Shown here: positions 9,185-17,640 of the stretch, one piece after another | How positions within the stretch are numbered: position 1 is the stretch's first letter | Layout of the letters: the number at the start of each line of letters is the position of its first letter | From: G963665495 sp963677785 | Lineage (GTDB): Bacteria; Desulfobacterota; Desulfovibrionia; Desulfovibrionales; Desulfovibrionaceae | Assembly (NCBI GenBank): GCA_963677785.2 | Contig: CAXXDH010000003.1 | Span: 1,488,001 to 1,552,000, forward strand | Length of the DNA stretch: 64,000 nucleotides | Reading direction: 5' to 3' | Made by a program: the position numbers and the translations under genes | Notes under the pieces: generated by a model | The model's database searches: none | The model's input: only the letters and a program-made list of their open reading frames with translations | What the model was told of the DNA's origin: nothing

Positions 9185-10405
9185 TCAGATCAGATAATTG
9201 GCGGGATCCAGGGGCAGTTCCTGGGGGGAGAGCGCGGAAACGATGGAATAGCCCTCCTTGCAGGGCGCATCTTCCTGCTGATGCAATTCCCGCAGGTCGA
9301 TGGTACGGGCGCGGAGGTGGCGGCCCTTGTTGTCCATGACCAGGGTAATGGACGGAAACAGCGGCGCTCCTGGGTTGGAACCGCTGACAATGGCGGTGCA
9401 TCCGTTGCGCAGCAGAACAAAGCTGCCCACAGGGTAGATTCCCAGCCATTTGATGAAACGGTCCACGTTTTCCGGCAGAAAATCCTTGCCCCGGAGCGAG
9501 TAGATGATCTTGAGCGCTTCATTGGGGGGAATGCTGGGCTTGTAGACCCGCTTGCTGGTCAGCGCGTCGTATACTTCCACCAGAGAAACGAGCTGGGCCA
9601 GGGTGTGGATGTGCGCCCCGGCAAGGCCCAGAGGATAGCCGCCGCCATTGACCTTTTCATGGTGCTGCAGAATGGCGTCCAGAATGTGCGTATCGAATAA
9701 GCCGTGCTGGTCCAACAGGCAGAACCCCATGGCCGGGTGGCGCTGCATGATCTCGAATTCTTTGACCGTGAGTTTTCCGGGCTTGTTGAGAACGTCCTTG
9801 GGGAGCAGGACCTTGCCGATATCATGGAACATGGCCGCGATGCCCAGTTTTTTGAGCAGGTCCAAGGGAAAATCCAGATGCACGCCAAAGGCCACGGAAA
9901 TGACGCAGGCATTGACCGAATGGGTATAGGTGTACTCATCAAAGGCGCGTAGCTTGCAGAGGCTGACCAGGGCGTCATGGTTGCGGGTGATGCTTTTGGC
10001 TATGTCTTCGACAAGAGATTCAGCCTGTTGCGCATCCGGTCTGTGTCCGAGCCTGGCATCGTGAATGCATTGCCTGGCCAGGTCCAGTGAATCCCGGTAG
10101 ATTTCGCTCGCCCTGTCCAGTTCCTTGAGATAGGATTTACGCTTGGGGTCGGCGGATGCCGTGGATTCTAGGGATTCCCCCTGCAGGTCAAGCGTGATAG
10201 AGAGCTGTTCGTCGCAAGCGACAAAATCGCCCTGTCCGATTTCAACAAAGACTTCAGTGAATCCCTTGTTGCTGATCAGGTCGATTTGTTCCTGGGAACA
10301 GATGTACTCGTCATGCGGGTAGAGGAACGGGTGCTCCGAACAGGGAAGCCCGGCATCGATGGTGCACATGCCGACTTTGAGATCGCTTACGGGGATTTTT
10401 TTCAC
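9185..10405 (-). CDS. HD-GYP domain c-di-GMP phosphodiesterase
   Basis: A 406-residue cytoplasmic protein. An N-terminal DUF3391-like domain (about residues 1-100) precedes an HD-GYP domain with MFHDIGKVLLP and the signature QHHEKVNGGGYP, which should hydrolyse cyclic di-GMP. A C-terminal extension of about 90 residues follows. I prefer GTG at 10405 as the start, because AAGG sits 7 bases upstream and the product then opens with KKIPVSDLKVGM, the usual beginning of this family. The longer frame reaches 10444. Convergent with the NimA-like gene. Confidence 0.85.
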   Translation of the reverse strand: MKKIPVSDLKVGMCTIDAGLPCSEHPFLYPHDEYICSQEQIDLISNKGFTEVFVEIGQGDFVACDEQLSITLDLQGESLESTASADPKRKSYLKELDRASEIYRDSLDLARQCIHDARLGHRPDAQQAESLVEDIAKSITRNHDALVSLCKLRAFDEYTYTHSVNACVISVAFGVHLDFPLDLLKKLGIAAMFHDIGKVLLPKDVLNKPGKLTVKEFEIMQRHPAMGFCLLDQHGLFDTHILDAILQHHEKVNGGGYPLGLAGAHIHTLAQLVSLVEVYDALTSKRVYKPSIPPNEALKIIYSLRGKDFLPENVDRFIKWLGIYPVGSFVLLRNGCTAIVSGSNPGAPLFPSITLVMDNKGRHLRARTIDLRELHQQEDAPCKEGYSIVSALSPQELPLDPANYLI

Positions 10406-10694
10406 GTGATTGCCTTGTAAGAAAAAAATCAGGGTCTGAATCATCCGTCTGAAAGAGATGTATAGATAGAGTCTGGTACTTTGTCAAAAAGAAAATTGCA
10501 GTGCTAAATTTGTTATGAAATAAGAATAATAGGAATATAATTCAGTTGGAGCACCAGTCGTTTTCCCTGTAGTTGCGGTCTTGCGACACGGATTTGCGTT
10601 AAAATGCCTGTCTTCGGTGTGTGAGAGAACGCTTGTTCTCTTTTGTTAAGAATATTAAATAACTAACAGCATGATTTAATAAGTCGCGAATTGT

Positions 10695-12665
10695 ATGAAA
10701 CTTGGTATTCAGTCAATCAGCAAAGCGTACGGCGGGAACGATCTGTTCAGGGATTTTTCGCTGGAGGTTGCGTCAGGGACGCGTCTGGCGGTCATCGGTC
10801 CCAATGGGACCGGAAAATCAACTTTGATAAAGATCCTGGCCGGAGTGGGCGAACCCGACTCAGGCCGGGTGCAGATTCCCAGCGGAGCGCGCGTCGGGTA
10901 TGTGGCCCAGGAACTGGACCAGGAGGATCTGCGCAAGACGCTTCTGGGGTTCGTGCTGGACGCCCTGCCTTCCTGGCGGGAGTTCTGGAGCGAATGGGAG
11001 CAGGCGACCCAGCGCAGGGATACGGCGGCTCTGGGAAAACTGGCGGAGCAACAGCACGAGTTCGAGCTCGCCTACGGCTATAACCCGGAGCACAAGGCGC
11101 ACGCCGTGTTGAGCGGCCTGGGATTCGACGTAGCCGAACACAGCAACGCGTTGGAAAGTTTTTCCGGCGGCTGGCGCGAGCGGGCCAAGCTGGCCCGAGT
11201 GCTGGTGGCCGGGGCCGACATCCTGTTTCTGGACGAGCCCACCAATCATCTGGATCTGGAGGCGGTCGAGTGGCTGGAAGATTTTTTGCTGGCCTATTCG
11301 GGAGTGCTGGTCTTTGTGGCGCACGACCGTTTGTTCATAGACCGGGTGGGCACGCATGTGCTGCTTCTGGGAGGCAGCAAACCGCAGTTCCGCAAGGGCA
11401 GTTTCGAGGAGTTCCTGGTCTGGCAGGCTGAAAACGAGGAGCAGCGCCGGCGCGAGGCCAAACGGTTGAGCGATGCCATTGAAAAGAAGATGGATTTCGT
11501 ACGGCGCTTCAAATACAAGGCCACCAAGGCGCGCCAGGCGGGATCCAAAAAGAAACAGGCCATGAAGCTCGAAAAGGAGCTCGAAGGCCTGACTCCCGAG
11601 CGCAAGCGCAAGACTCTGGAGTTCAAATGGCCGGAGCCAGCGCGTACGGACAAGACCGTGCTGGCGGCCGCGGATCTCAGCTTCGGCTTCAGCAAGGACA
11701 AACCGCTCTGGAAGCCGTTGACCTTTAATCTCTATCGCGGACAGAAGATAGCCCTGGCCGGTCCCAACGGCTGCGGCAAGTCCACCCTGATCAAGCTGGC
11801 CGTGGGCGACCTCAAGCCTTGGACCGGCAACGTTGAAATGGGCTCAAAGGTACGGATCGGCTATTATACGCAGCACCAGCTGGACATTCTGGATCCGGAA
11901 AAACCTGTTCTGTCCGAATTGCGGCGTCTTTCCGACCCCAAGATGACGGAAGAAGAACTGATGAGCGTGCTCGGACTGTTCATGCTGGGGCAGAATTTCT
12001 TCGACCGGCCCGTACGCGAGCTTTCCGGCGGGGAAAAGGCCCGGCTGGTGCTTTCGAGTCTGTTTCTGGCCCGGGCCAATTTTCTGGTCCTGGACGAACC
12101 CACCAACCATCTGGACCTGGAAAGCCGCGAAGCTCTGGTGCAGGCTCTGGAGTCCTACGACGGCGCCATTTTGCTGGTGGCGCACGACCGCTGGCTGCTG
12201 GGCCGCGTGGCCGAACAGGTCTGGGAGCTCTCGGAAGCGGGCATCGAACAGGATCAGGGCGGATTCGAGGAATACGAACGCAAACGGCGCGAGCGCGCCG
12301 CGGCCCTGCAGGAACAGGACGCGGCCGAAAACGCCGGGCAGCGCCAGCTTTCGCGCGAGGACATCAAAAAAGCCAAGCGCGAACAGGCCGAACTGCGCAA
12401 CGCCATCTATCGCGAACTCAAACCCAAGCGCGCGGCCCTGTCCAAACTGGAAGCCGAACTGGACACGGTGCTGACGGAAATGGACGCCGCCGAGCAGTCT
12501 CTGGCGGATCCGGAGGTATACGCGGACGGACAGCGGGCCGCCAAGCTGCTGAAGAGCTATCAGGACAGCAAAGACGCCAGCGAAGTCCTGATGGACCGTA
12601 TGTCCGTGCTGGAAGAGGAAATAAACCTTCTGGAAGAACGGCAGAAAGGATTTGGCGCGGAGTAG
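10695..12665 (+). CDS. uup: ABC-F family ATPase, Uup-like
   Basis: A 656-residue soluble protein with two ABC cassettes and no membrane segment. The first has Walker A GPNGTGKST, signature SFSGGWRERAK and Walker B LFLDEPTNHLD; the second has GPNGCGKST, LSGGEKARL and VLDEPTNHLD. The charged interdomain linker (about 245-310) and a C-terminal coiled coil (about 545-650) match Uup rather than EttA. ABC-F proteins act on ribosomes, and Uup also affects branched DNA intermediates. The start at ATG 10695 has no obvious Shine-Dalgarno. Confidence 0.88.
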   Translation: MKLGIQSISKAYGGNDLFRDFSLEVASGTRLAVIGPNGTGKSTLIKILAGVGEPDSGRVQIPSGARVGYVAQELDQEDLRKTLLGFVLDALPSWREFWSEWEQATQRRDTAALGKLAEQQHEFELAYGYNPEHKAHAVLSGLGFDVAEHSNALESFSGGWRERAKLARVLVAGADILFLDEPTNHLDLEAVEWLEDFLLAYSGVLVFVAHDRLFIDRVGTHVLLLGGSKPQFRKGSFEEFLVWQAENEEQRRREAKRLSDAIEKKMDFVRRFKYKATKARQAGSKKKQAMKLEKELEGLTPERKRKTLEFKWPEPARTDKTVLAAADLSFGFSKDKPLWKPLTFNLYRGQKIALAGPNGCGKSTLIKLAVGDLKPWTGNVEMGSKVRIGYYTQHQLDILDPEKPVLSELRRLSDPKMTEEELMSVLGLFMLGQNFFDRPVRELSGGEKARLVLSSLFLARANFLVLDEPTNHLDLESREALVQALESYDGAILLVAHDRWLLGRVAEQVWELSEAGIEQDQGGFEEYERKRRERAAALQEQDAAENAGQRQLSREDIKKAKREQAELRNAIYRELKPKRAALSKLEAELDTVLTEMDAAEQSLADPEVYADGQRAAKLLKSYQDSKDASEVLMDRMSVLEEEINLLEERQKGFGAE

Positions 12666-12796
12666 CCGACGCGTCAATGGACGGGCGCTGTTGTTTGTAA
12701 ACAATAGGTAACAACGCGCTCCCAGCCTTGCCCGGTCCCTGCAAATAGGCTACTTCTCCCTCCAAGACCCCGGCCCGGGGCGAACAAGGAGCTGCC

Positions 12797-13282
12797 ATGG
12801 ATATTCGCGACGACGGCTTGCCTGTGTTCACGTTTTATGTGGATCAGGACGAACGGGCCCAGATCATTTGTCCGAAGTGCGGTGACTCCCGCCTGGTCGA
12901 CGCGGCCAGATTCCGGGATTTCAAGACCTCCCTGCGTATTCGCTGCACCTGCGGCGAGGTGTTCAAAGGCATTCTTGATTATCGCAAATCCTACCGCAGG
13001 GCTGTCGATCTCGCGGGCAGCTATGAGAACCCGGCCACAATGGAATCCGGCACGGTGCGTATCCTTGATCTTTCGCTGGGCGGTCTGCGGATGCATACCG
13101 AGGGACCGCACCGGCTCAGCCGCTGCGATGTTCTGGAAGTCAGCTTCAGGCTGGATACGCCGGAACAAAACGAGATACGCAAACGGATCGAGGTCCTTTC
13201 CGTACGCGGAAAACAGATCGGCGCGGCGTTTTGCAAGGACCAGGAACGAGATCCCGAATTGGGCCTCTACCTGATGTATTAA
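12797..13282 (+). CDS. PilZ domain protein with N-terminal zinc ribbon
   Basis: A 161-residue protein. The N-terminal half has a CPKC and a later CTC, forming a probable zinc ribbon. A PilZ domain follows, with RKSYRR (the RxxxR c-di-GMP contact) and DLSLGGLRM (the D/NxSxxG motif), so cyclic di-GMP binding is predicted. GGAGCTGCC precedes ATG 12797. It stands alone between the Uup gene and a DsbA-like gene. The output target is unknown. Confidence 0.85.
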   Translation: MDIRDDGLPVFTFYVDQDERAQIICPKCGDSRLVDAARFRDFKTSLRIRCTCGEVFKGILDYRKSYRRAVDLAGSYENPATMESGTVRILDLSLGGLRMHTEGPHRLSRCDVLEVSFRLDTPEQNEIRKRIEVLSVRGKQIGAAFCKDQERDPELGLYLMY

Positions 13283-13326
13283 AGAATGTTGACTTTGATA
13301 TGGTATTGCCTCCGGCGGTTTAATGA

Positions 13327-13351
13327 CCTTTTGGCCAGCTTGGCTGGATAA
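13327..13351 (+). repeat. 25-bp intergenic repeat, copy B
   Basis: Second copy of the segment at 5670-5694, here 45 bp after the PilZ stop and about 175 bp before the DsbA-like gene. Same strand; 22 of 25 bases agree. Confidence 0.6.
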
Positions 13352-13526
13352 GAGTATCTAAGCTCCTTGCGTCGCGAAGATCCTCTAAAAAAGATCCTTA
13401 AGAATCTCCAGAACTTTTTACCAGGTAATACTATCCCTTGTTAACACGGATAAAAGGTACTTTTTTCTAGAGACAGCCCCTAGAGCGGCCGCGAACATTT
13501 TTACAGACAATGGAGAGAAATTGATC

Positions 13527-14345
13527 ATGAGTATGCGCTTTTCGCGAATTGCTTTGCTTTGTGTTTTCTGCCTGATGCTGTTGTTCGGAACCACGGCGGT
13601 ATGCCGCGCGGCGGATGTCGATGCCAAGGCTCTGGACGAGGCCGTGGCCCGTGTGCTGAAAGCGCATCCGGAACTGGTGCTGCAGGCGCTGGAGTCGCGT
13701 CCGGTGGAGTTCGTGGACATTCTTCAGAAAAGCATGGAATTGAAAAAACAGCAGGATTTCATCGAGGATATCAAGGCGAAGATCAAAAATCCTTTTTACC
13801 CCGAGATTGATCCGAAACGGCCCTATCGCGGGGCGAAAGACGGGGATGTGACCATCGTGCTGTACTCCAATTACGGCTGTCCCTACTGCAAGCGGGCCAA
13901 CCTTGTCATCGACCAGCTGATGGATAAAAAACCCGGCAAGGTCAAAATGGTTTTGAAGCATTTTCCCTTTGAAGCGGTCACGGAAAAATGCGCCCTGGTG
14001 TTCGAGGTGCTGGGCCGCCAGGACATGAAAAAGGCCTGGGACTTTCACGAGTTTTTGTTTGAAAACCGCGACAAGCTGCACCGCGACGGCATGAAAGGAC
14101 TGGACGAACTGATGCGCAAGTTCGGCCTGGATCCGGTGGCCATGGAAAAGGAAATCGCCAAACCCGAGATTCAGGCCACGGTCAAGACGGACATGGAAGA
14201 GGTCCGGAAAATGGGTGTGAACGGCGCGCCCGTGCTGGTGATCAACGGCGTGATGGTAAACGGTGCGCTTCCGCTTGATACGCTGGAGCAGATCATTGGG
14301 ATGACCGAAAACAACGGCGTACAGCCGGAGAAAGCCAAAGAATAA
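13527..14345 (+). CDS. DsbA-like periplasmic thiol oxidoreductase
   Basis: A 272-residue exported thioredoxin-fold protein with an N-terminal signal peptide ending near CRAADVDA. A helical N-terminal extension (about 30-100) is followed by a DsbA/Com1-type thioredoxin domain with the redox motif CPYC (NYGCPYCKRA) and a late cis-Pro segment NGAPVLVING. This is the layout of BdbD/Com1-type disulfide oxidoreductases. The start at ATG 13527 has GGAGAG 9 bases upstream; a TTG two codons earlier is less likely. A strong terminator follows at 14390-14428. Confidence 0.85.
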   Translation: MSMRFSRIALLCVFCLMLLFGTTAVCRAADVDAKALDEAVARVLKAHPELVLQALESRPVEFVDILQKSMELKKQQDFIEDIKAKIKNPFYPEIDPKRPYRGAKDGDVTIVLYSNYGCPYCKRANLVIDQLMDKKPGKVKMVLKHFPFEAVTEKCALVFEVLGRQDMKKAWDFHEFLFENRDKLHRDGMKGLDELMRKFGLDPVAMEKEIAKPEIQATVKTDMEEVRKMGVNGAPVLVINGVMVNGALPLDTLEQIIGMTENNGVQPEKAKE

Positions 14346-14389
14346 CAGATAGTTTTTGCAAAGAGTCCGGACAAGGCGGTCCGGATGGA

Positions 14390-14428
14390 CCCGGCCAGTC
14401 TCTGAAGAAGAGATTGGCCGGGTTTTTT
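14390..14428 (+). terminator. Rho-independent terminator
   Basis: A 14-bp stem (CCCGGCCAGTCTCT pairing with AGAGATTGGCCGGG, one G-T) with a 5-nt loop and six Ts. It ends the DsbA-like transcript and isolates the amide operon downstream. Confidence 0.9.
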
Positions 14429-14466
14429 GTGGCGATTGGTGCTACTGCGGCGGGACTGCGGCGTAC

Positions 14467-14486
14467 GCCACAAGTAAACTTGTGGC
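14467..14486. promoter_or_regulatory. Palindrome, putative enhancer site 1
   Basis: GCCACAAGTAAACTTGTGGC has 9-bp arms around AA, about 190 bp upstream of the expected start of the sigma-54 transcript for formamidase. The core repeats at 14551-14568. Confidence 0.55.
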
Positions 14487-14550
14487 AAAAGATTTTGTTG
14501 TAGCTGTAATGTATTGCTATTTTTGTAAATCGGAATGGATGTGCCTTAAA

Positions 14551-14568
14551 CCACAAGTGAACTTGTAT
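14551..14568. promoter_or_regulatory. Palindrome, putative enhancer site 2
   Basis: CCACAAGTGAACTTGTAT is a second copy of the CCACAAGTnAACTTGT core, 83 bp (about 8 helical turns) from site 1. Likely target of the sigma-54 response regulator encoded at 22116-23573, by location only. Confidence 0.5.
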
Positions 14569-14644
14569 CTGCAGGAAGCGACTCCTGTCACTTGAATTTA
14601 AATTTATGCCTTAATTTGAGCTAGATATATATGATTCACAAATA

Positions 14645-14660
14645 TGGAACAAAGCTTGCT
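14645..14660 (+). promoter_or_regulatory. Sigma-54 promoter of the formamidase operon
   Basis: TGGAACAAAGCTTGCT matches the -24 GG / -12 GC pattern (TGGCAC-N5-TTGC) with exact spacing, 79 bp before the formamidase ATG. Two palindromes sit about 110 and 190 bp upstream of the predicted start. Confidence 0.65.
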
Positions 14661-14738
14661 CATGTAAGAAACAAATATGTGAAGATAAGCAGTTCGACTG
14701 CTTTTCCCCAGCAACATGCAACCTATTTGGAGGATCAC

Positions 14739-15743
14739 ATGGGAAGTTTTGGTAGCACAAGTCGGCCTACTGAAGGGTTTTTGATGTGTCTGGTACAGTA
14801 TCCGGTGCCTGTGGTGAACAGCCGTCGGGACATAGATGCGAGCATTGACCGTATCTGCGAGGCTACCTTGGCCACCAAGGCCGGATATCCGGGCATGGAT
14901 CTGATTGTCTGGCCGGAATACAGCTCGCAGGGGTTGAACACCAAGAAGTGGGTCACGGATGAGTTTCTTTTCGACGTGCCCGGACCGGAGTTTGAAAAGT
15001 ACGCCGCGGTGTGCAAGGAAGCCCAGACCTGGGGCGTGTTCTCTCTGATGGAACGCAATCCGGACAAGGACAAGATGCCCTACAATACGGCCGTCATCAT
15101 CAACCCGCAGGGCGAGATGGCGCTGAAGTACCGCAAGCTCAACCCCTGGGTACCCATCGAGCCCTGGATGCCCGGCGACCTGGGCCAGCCCGTTTGCGAC
15201 GGCCCCGGCGGCAGCAAGCTCTCGCTTTGCATCTGCCACGACGGCATGTTTCCGGAACAGGCCCGCGAAGCCGCCTACAAGGGATGCAACGTCTACATCC
15301 GCATCTCGGGCTACAGCACCCAGACCACGGACACCTGGATGCTCACCAACCGTTCCAACGCCTGGCACAACCTGATGTATACGGCGGCGGTCAACCTGGC
15401 GGGGTATGACAACGTCTTCTATTACTTCGGCGAAGGCCAGATATGCAACTTCGACGGCACGACTCTGGTGCAGGGCCATCGCAATCCCTGGGAAATCGTC
15501 TCCGGCGAAGTCTACCCCAAAATGGCGGACCAGGCCCGGACGGATTGGGCGCTGGAAAACAACATCTTCAACGTGGGCACCCGCGGTTACGTGGCTGTTC
15601 CGGGCGGCGTCAAGGAATGCCCCTACACCTGGGTCAAAGACTTTGCAGAAGGCAAATACCATCTGCCCTGGGAAGATGAGATCAAAATTAAAGACGGCAG
15701 CTTCTACGGATATCCCACCACGGGCGAACGTTTCGGCTTGTAG
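14739..15743 (+). CDS. amiF: Formamidase (AmiF type)
   Basis: A nitrilase-superfamily amidase of 334 residues, the same length as Helicobacter pylori AmiF, hydrolysing formamide to formate and ammonia. The catalytic triad is complete and at the AmiF positions: Glu60 in WPEYSSQG, Lys133 in KYRKLNPW and Cys166 in LCICHDGMFPE. The start at ATG 14739 follows TTGGAGGA; the same frame is open from 14631 but that segment is leader. It heads a co-directional set: FmdB-like protein, urea channel, zinc-ribbon protein, permease-kinase and response regulator. Control is probably by sigma-54 (see promoter). Formate could serve as electron donor and ammonia as nitrogen source. Confidence 0.92.
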   Translation: MGSFGSTSRPTEGFLMCLVQYPVPVVNSRRDIDASIDRICEATLATKAGYPGMDLIVWPEYSSQGLNTKKWVTDEFLFDVPGPEFEKYAAVCKEAQTWGVFSLMERNPDKDKMPYNTAVIINPQGEMALKYRKLNPWVPIEPWMPGDLGQPVCDGPGGSKLSLCICHDGMFPEQAREAAYKGCNVYIRISGYSTQTTDTWMLTNRSNAWHNLMYTAAVNLAGYDNVFYYFGEGQICNFDGTTLVQGHRNPWEIVSGEVYPKMADQARTDWALENNIFNVGTRGYVAVPGGVKECPYTWVKDFAEGKYHLPWEDEIKIKDGSFYGYPTTGERFGL

Positions 15744-15827
15744 TTGGCATATACGACCCGGTTTGGCGAAAGGGAGCCCGGCTCCCTTTCGTCCGCATTT
15801 CAACAGCCCTGCGGCGAGGAGAAAGCC

Positions 15828-16064
15828 ATGCCCATCTATGAATACGAATGCCAACACTGCGGCGCCGTTTTTGAAGACGTCGGCAAAGTGGACGCGGACA
15901 ATCCCGACTGCCCGTTCTGTAACACCGCGGATACGCGCAAGCTGCCCACGGCTGCCACATTCCGCTACGCGGACCATTGGCAGCAGCAGCACCTGGGCGC
16001 ACTGAACAGGTCGCTCGAACGGGACGCCATCAAAAAGGAAGCGCAGAAGCAGGTGGGGTTATGA
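15828..16064 (+). CDS. FmdB family zinc-ribbon protein
   Basis: A 78-residue protein beginning MPIYEYECQHCG, the hallmark of FmdB-type putative regulatory zinc ribbons, with two CxxC knuckles (CQHC and CPFC) followed by a charged helical tail. FmdB members often accompany formamidase or acetamidase genes. Start ATG 15828 has GAGGAGAA upstream. Its TGA overlaps the ATG of the urea channel, so the two are translationally coupled. Confidence 0.85.
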   Translation: MPIYEYECQHCGAVFEDVGKVDADNPDCPFCNTADTRKLPTAATFRYADHWQQQHLGALNRSLERDAIKKEAQKQVGL

Positions 16065-17053
16065 ACTATCAGCAAGCTGTTTCCAGCAATCCGGTGCTCG
16101 CCTTTGCTGACGCATCTTTGCGGGGCTGCGGCCAGGTCTGGTTTCAGAACAATCCCCTCACCGGCGCGATTCTGTTTGCAGGAATATTCTACAACTCGGT
16201 GGTGCTCGGCGCGTGCGCGCTGCTCGGCACCGTGGCGTCCACGGCCGCGGCCTACGCCCTGGGCATCGACAAACAGGGCATCCGGGACGGGCTTTACGGA
16301 TTCAACGGCACCCTGACGGGCATTGCGGTGGGCTTTTACTTCAACATGGACCCTCTGCATTATGTTTATCTGGTGCTGGCCTCCGTACTGAGCACGGTCT
16401 TCATGGCCGCCCTGTGCAACATGCTGGGCAAATGGAACCTGCCCGCGCTCACGGCGCCGTTCGTGCTGACCACCTGGCTCATCGCTTTCGGCTGCTATCA
16501 TTTTTCCGCACTGCATCCCAACGATCTGATCGGGCCCGCGGTTCTGGATCCCAACGGCCTGCAGCAGGGCGGGAGTCTTTCCTGGGCGGCCTGCTGGCAG
16601 GGGCTGGCCAAAGGCCTGGGCGAGGTGATGTTTCAGGACAACGCGGTCACGGGGCTGTTCTTTCTGGCCGCGCTGCTGGTGAATTCGCCCGCTGCCTGCC
16701 TTTGGGGACTGGCCGGGTCGGCCCTCGGACTGCTGACCGGCCTGGTGCTCGGGGCGGACAGCGCTTCCCTGACGCTCGGACTGTACGGCTACAGCGCCGT
16801 ATTGACCGGCATCGCCCTTGGGAGCGGCGTCTTTTTTCCCAAAACAGTGGGCAATTCGTTCTACACGCTGCTGGCCATCGTGTTCACGGCCATTGCCCAG
16901 GGCGCAATAACAGTCATGCTCGCGCCTGTGGGTATGCCGCCACTGACCTGGCCCTTCATCGTCGTGACCTGGGTCTTTCTGCTGGCCGTCCCGCTCTGCC
17001 GTACGGTGGGCGATAAACAGGGCAAGCCCGTTGTGGAACCTCCGGCGGCTTAA
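16061..17053 (+). CDS. Urea channel/transporter, UT family
   Basis: A 330-residue inner-membrane protein of the UT urea-channel family, whose bacterial structural model is from D. vulgaris. It has an internal two-fold repeat: each half has QNNPLTG or QDNAVTG (the pore NPLTG-type motif at about 28 and 195) and a later GLYGFNGTLTGIA or GLYGYSAVLTGIA segment. About ten hydrophobic helices are visible. It should conduct urea or small amides such as formamide. ATG 16061 overlaps the FmdB stop. The formamidase neighbour suggests amide uptake. Confidence 0.9.
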   Translation: MNYQQAVSSNPVLAFADASLRGCGQVWFQNNPLTGAILFAGIFYNSVVLGACALLGTVASTAAAYALGIDKQGIRDGLYGFNGTLTGIAVGFYFNMDPLHYVYLVLASVLSTVFMAALCNMLGKWNLPALTAPFVLTTWLIAFGCYHFSALHPNDLIGPAVLDPNGLQQGGSLSWAACWQGLAKGLGEVMFQDNAVTGLFFLAALLVNSPAACLWGLAGSALGLLTGLVLGADSASLTLGLYGYSAVLTGIALGSGVFFPKTVGNSFYTLLAIVFTAIAQGAITVMLAPVGMPPLTWPFIVVTWVFLLAVPLCRTVGDKQGKPVVEPPAA

Positions 17054-17103
17054 GAAACCTTTAGCCGCGCAACATCAATAGTAATAGAGGATGCATCAAG
17101 ACC

Positions 17104-17592
17104 ATGGACCACTATGCCTATTGCACCAATGCGCAGTGCAGCCACCTGGCGCGTATGGGCCGTCCGTACGCCACTCCCTGCAACGGCGGGCTTGCCGCTT
17201 GTCCGCATTGCTTCCAGCCGTTGTGCAAAGAGTGTCCGGCCTGCGGATATATCCTGGAGGCCCGGCCCTTGCGTTATTGTCCGGCCTGCGGCCAGAGGGT
17301 GCTGGAGTCCGCGACTGCCAGGCGTACGTGCGCCATCTGCGGACGGCCCGTATTGCGTACGCTGCAGCCCGGAGAAACCGTTGTGGTCTGTTCGGACAGC
17401 TGCCTGGCCGCGTATATGCAACGTTACATCCGGATCTGCGATAACTGCGGCAAACGATTTGACATCTCGCAGGATCCCGATCAAAGCTATGTCCAATGGC
17501 GTACGACGGCTGCCGACGGCACGGTGGTCGAGTGTTGTTCCGAATCCTGTCATACGCAGTACATCAACGCGCACGGCGGCTCCGGCGGATAA
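17104..17592 (+). CDS. Multi-zinc-ribbon protein
   Basis: A 162-residue soluble protein with at least four Cys pairs (CPHC, CKECPAC, CPAC, CAIC, CDNC), arranged like double zinc-ribbon modules, plus a C-terminal CCSESCH pair. No other domain is seen. It lies 50 bp after the urea channel and before the permease-kinase, whose own Cys-rich linker is comparable. A regulatory or chaperone role in the amide module is inferred from position only. Confidence 0.65.
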   Translation: MDHYAYCTNAQCSHLARMGRPYATPCNGGLAACPHCFQPLCKECPACGYILEARPLRYCPACGQRVLESATARRTCAICGRPVLRTLQPGETVVVCSDSCLAAYMQRYIRICDNCGKRFDISQDPDQSYVQWRTTAADGTVVECCSESCHTQYINAHGGSGG

Positions 17593-17640
17593 GGTCCGCC
17601 GGGTTTCCGCGCCCAGGCCCGTTGCAACAGAATCCCGCGC

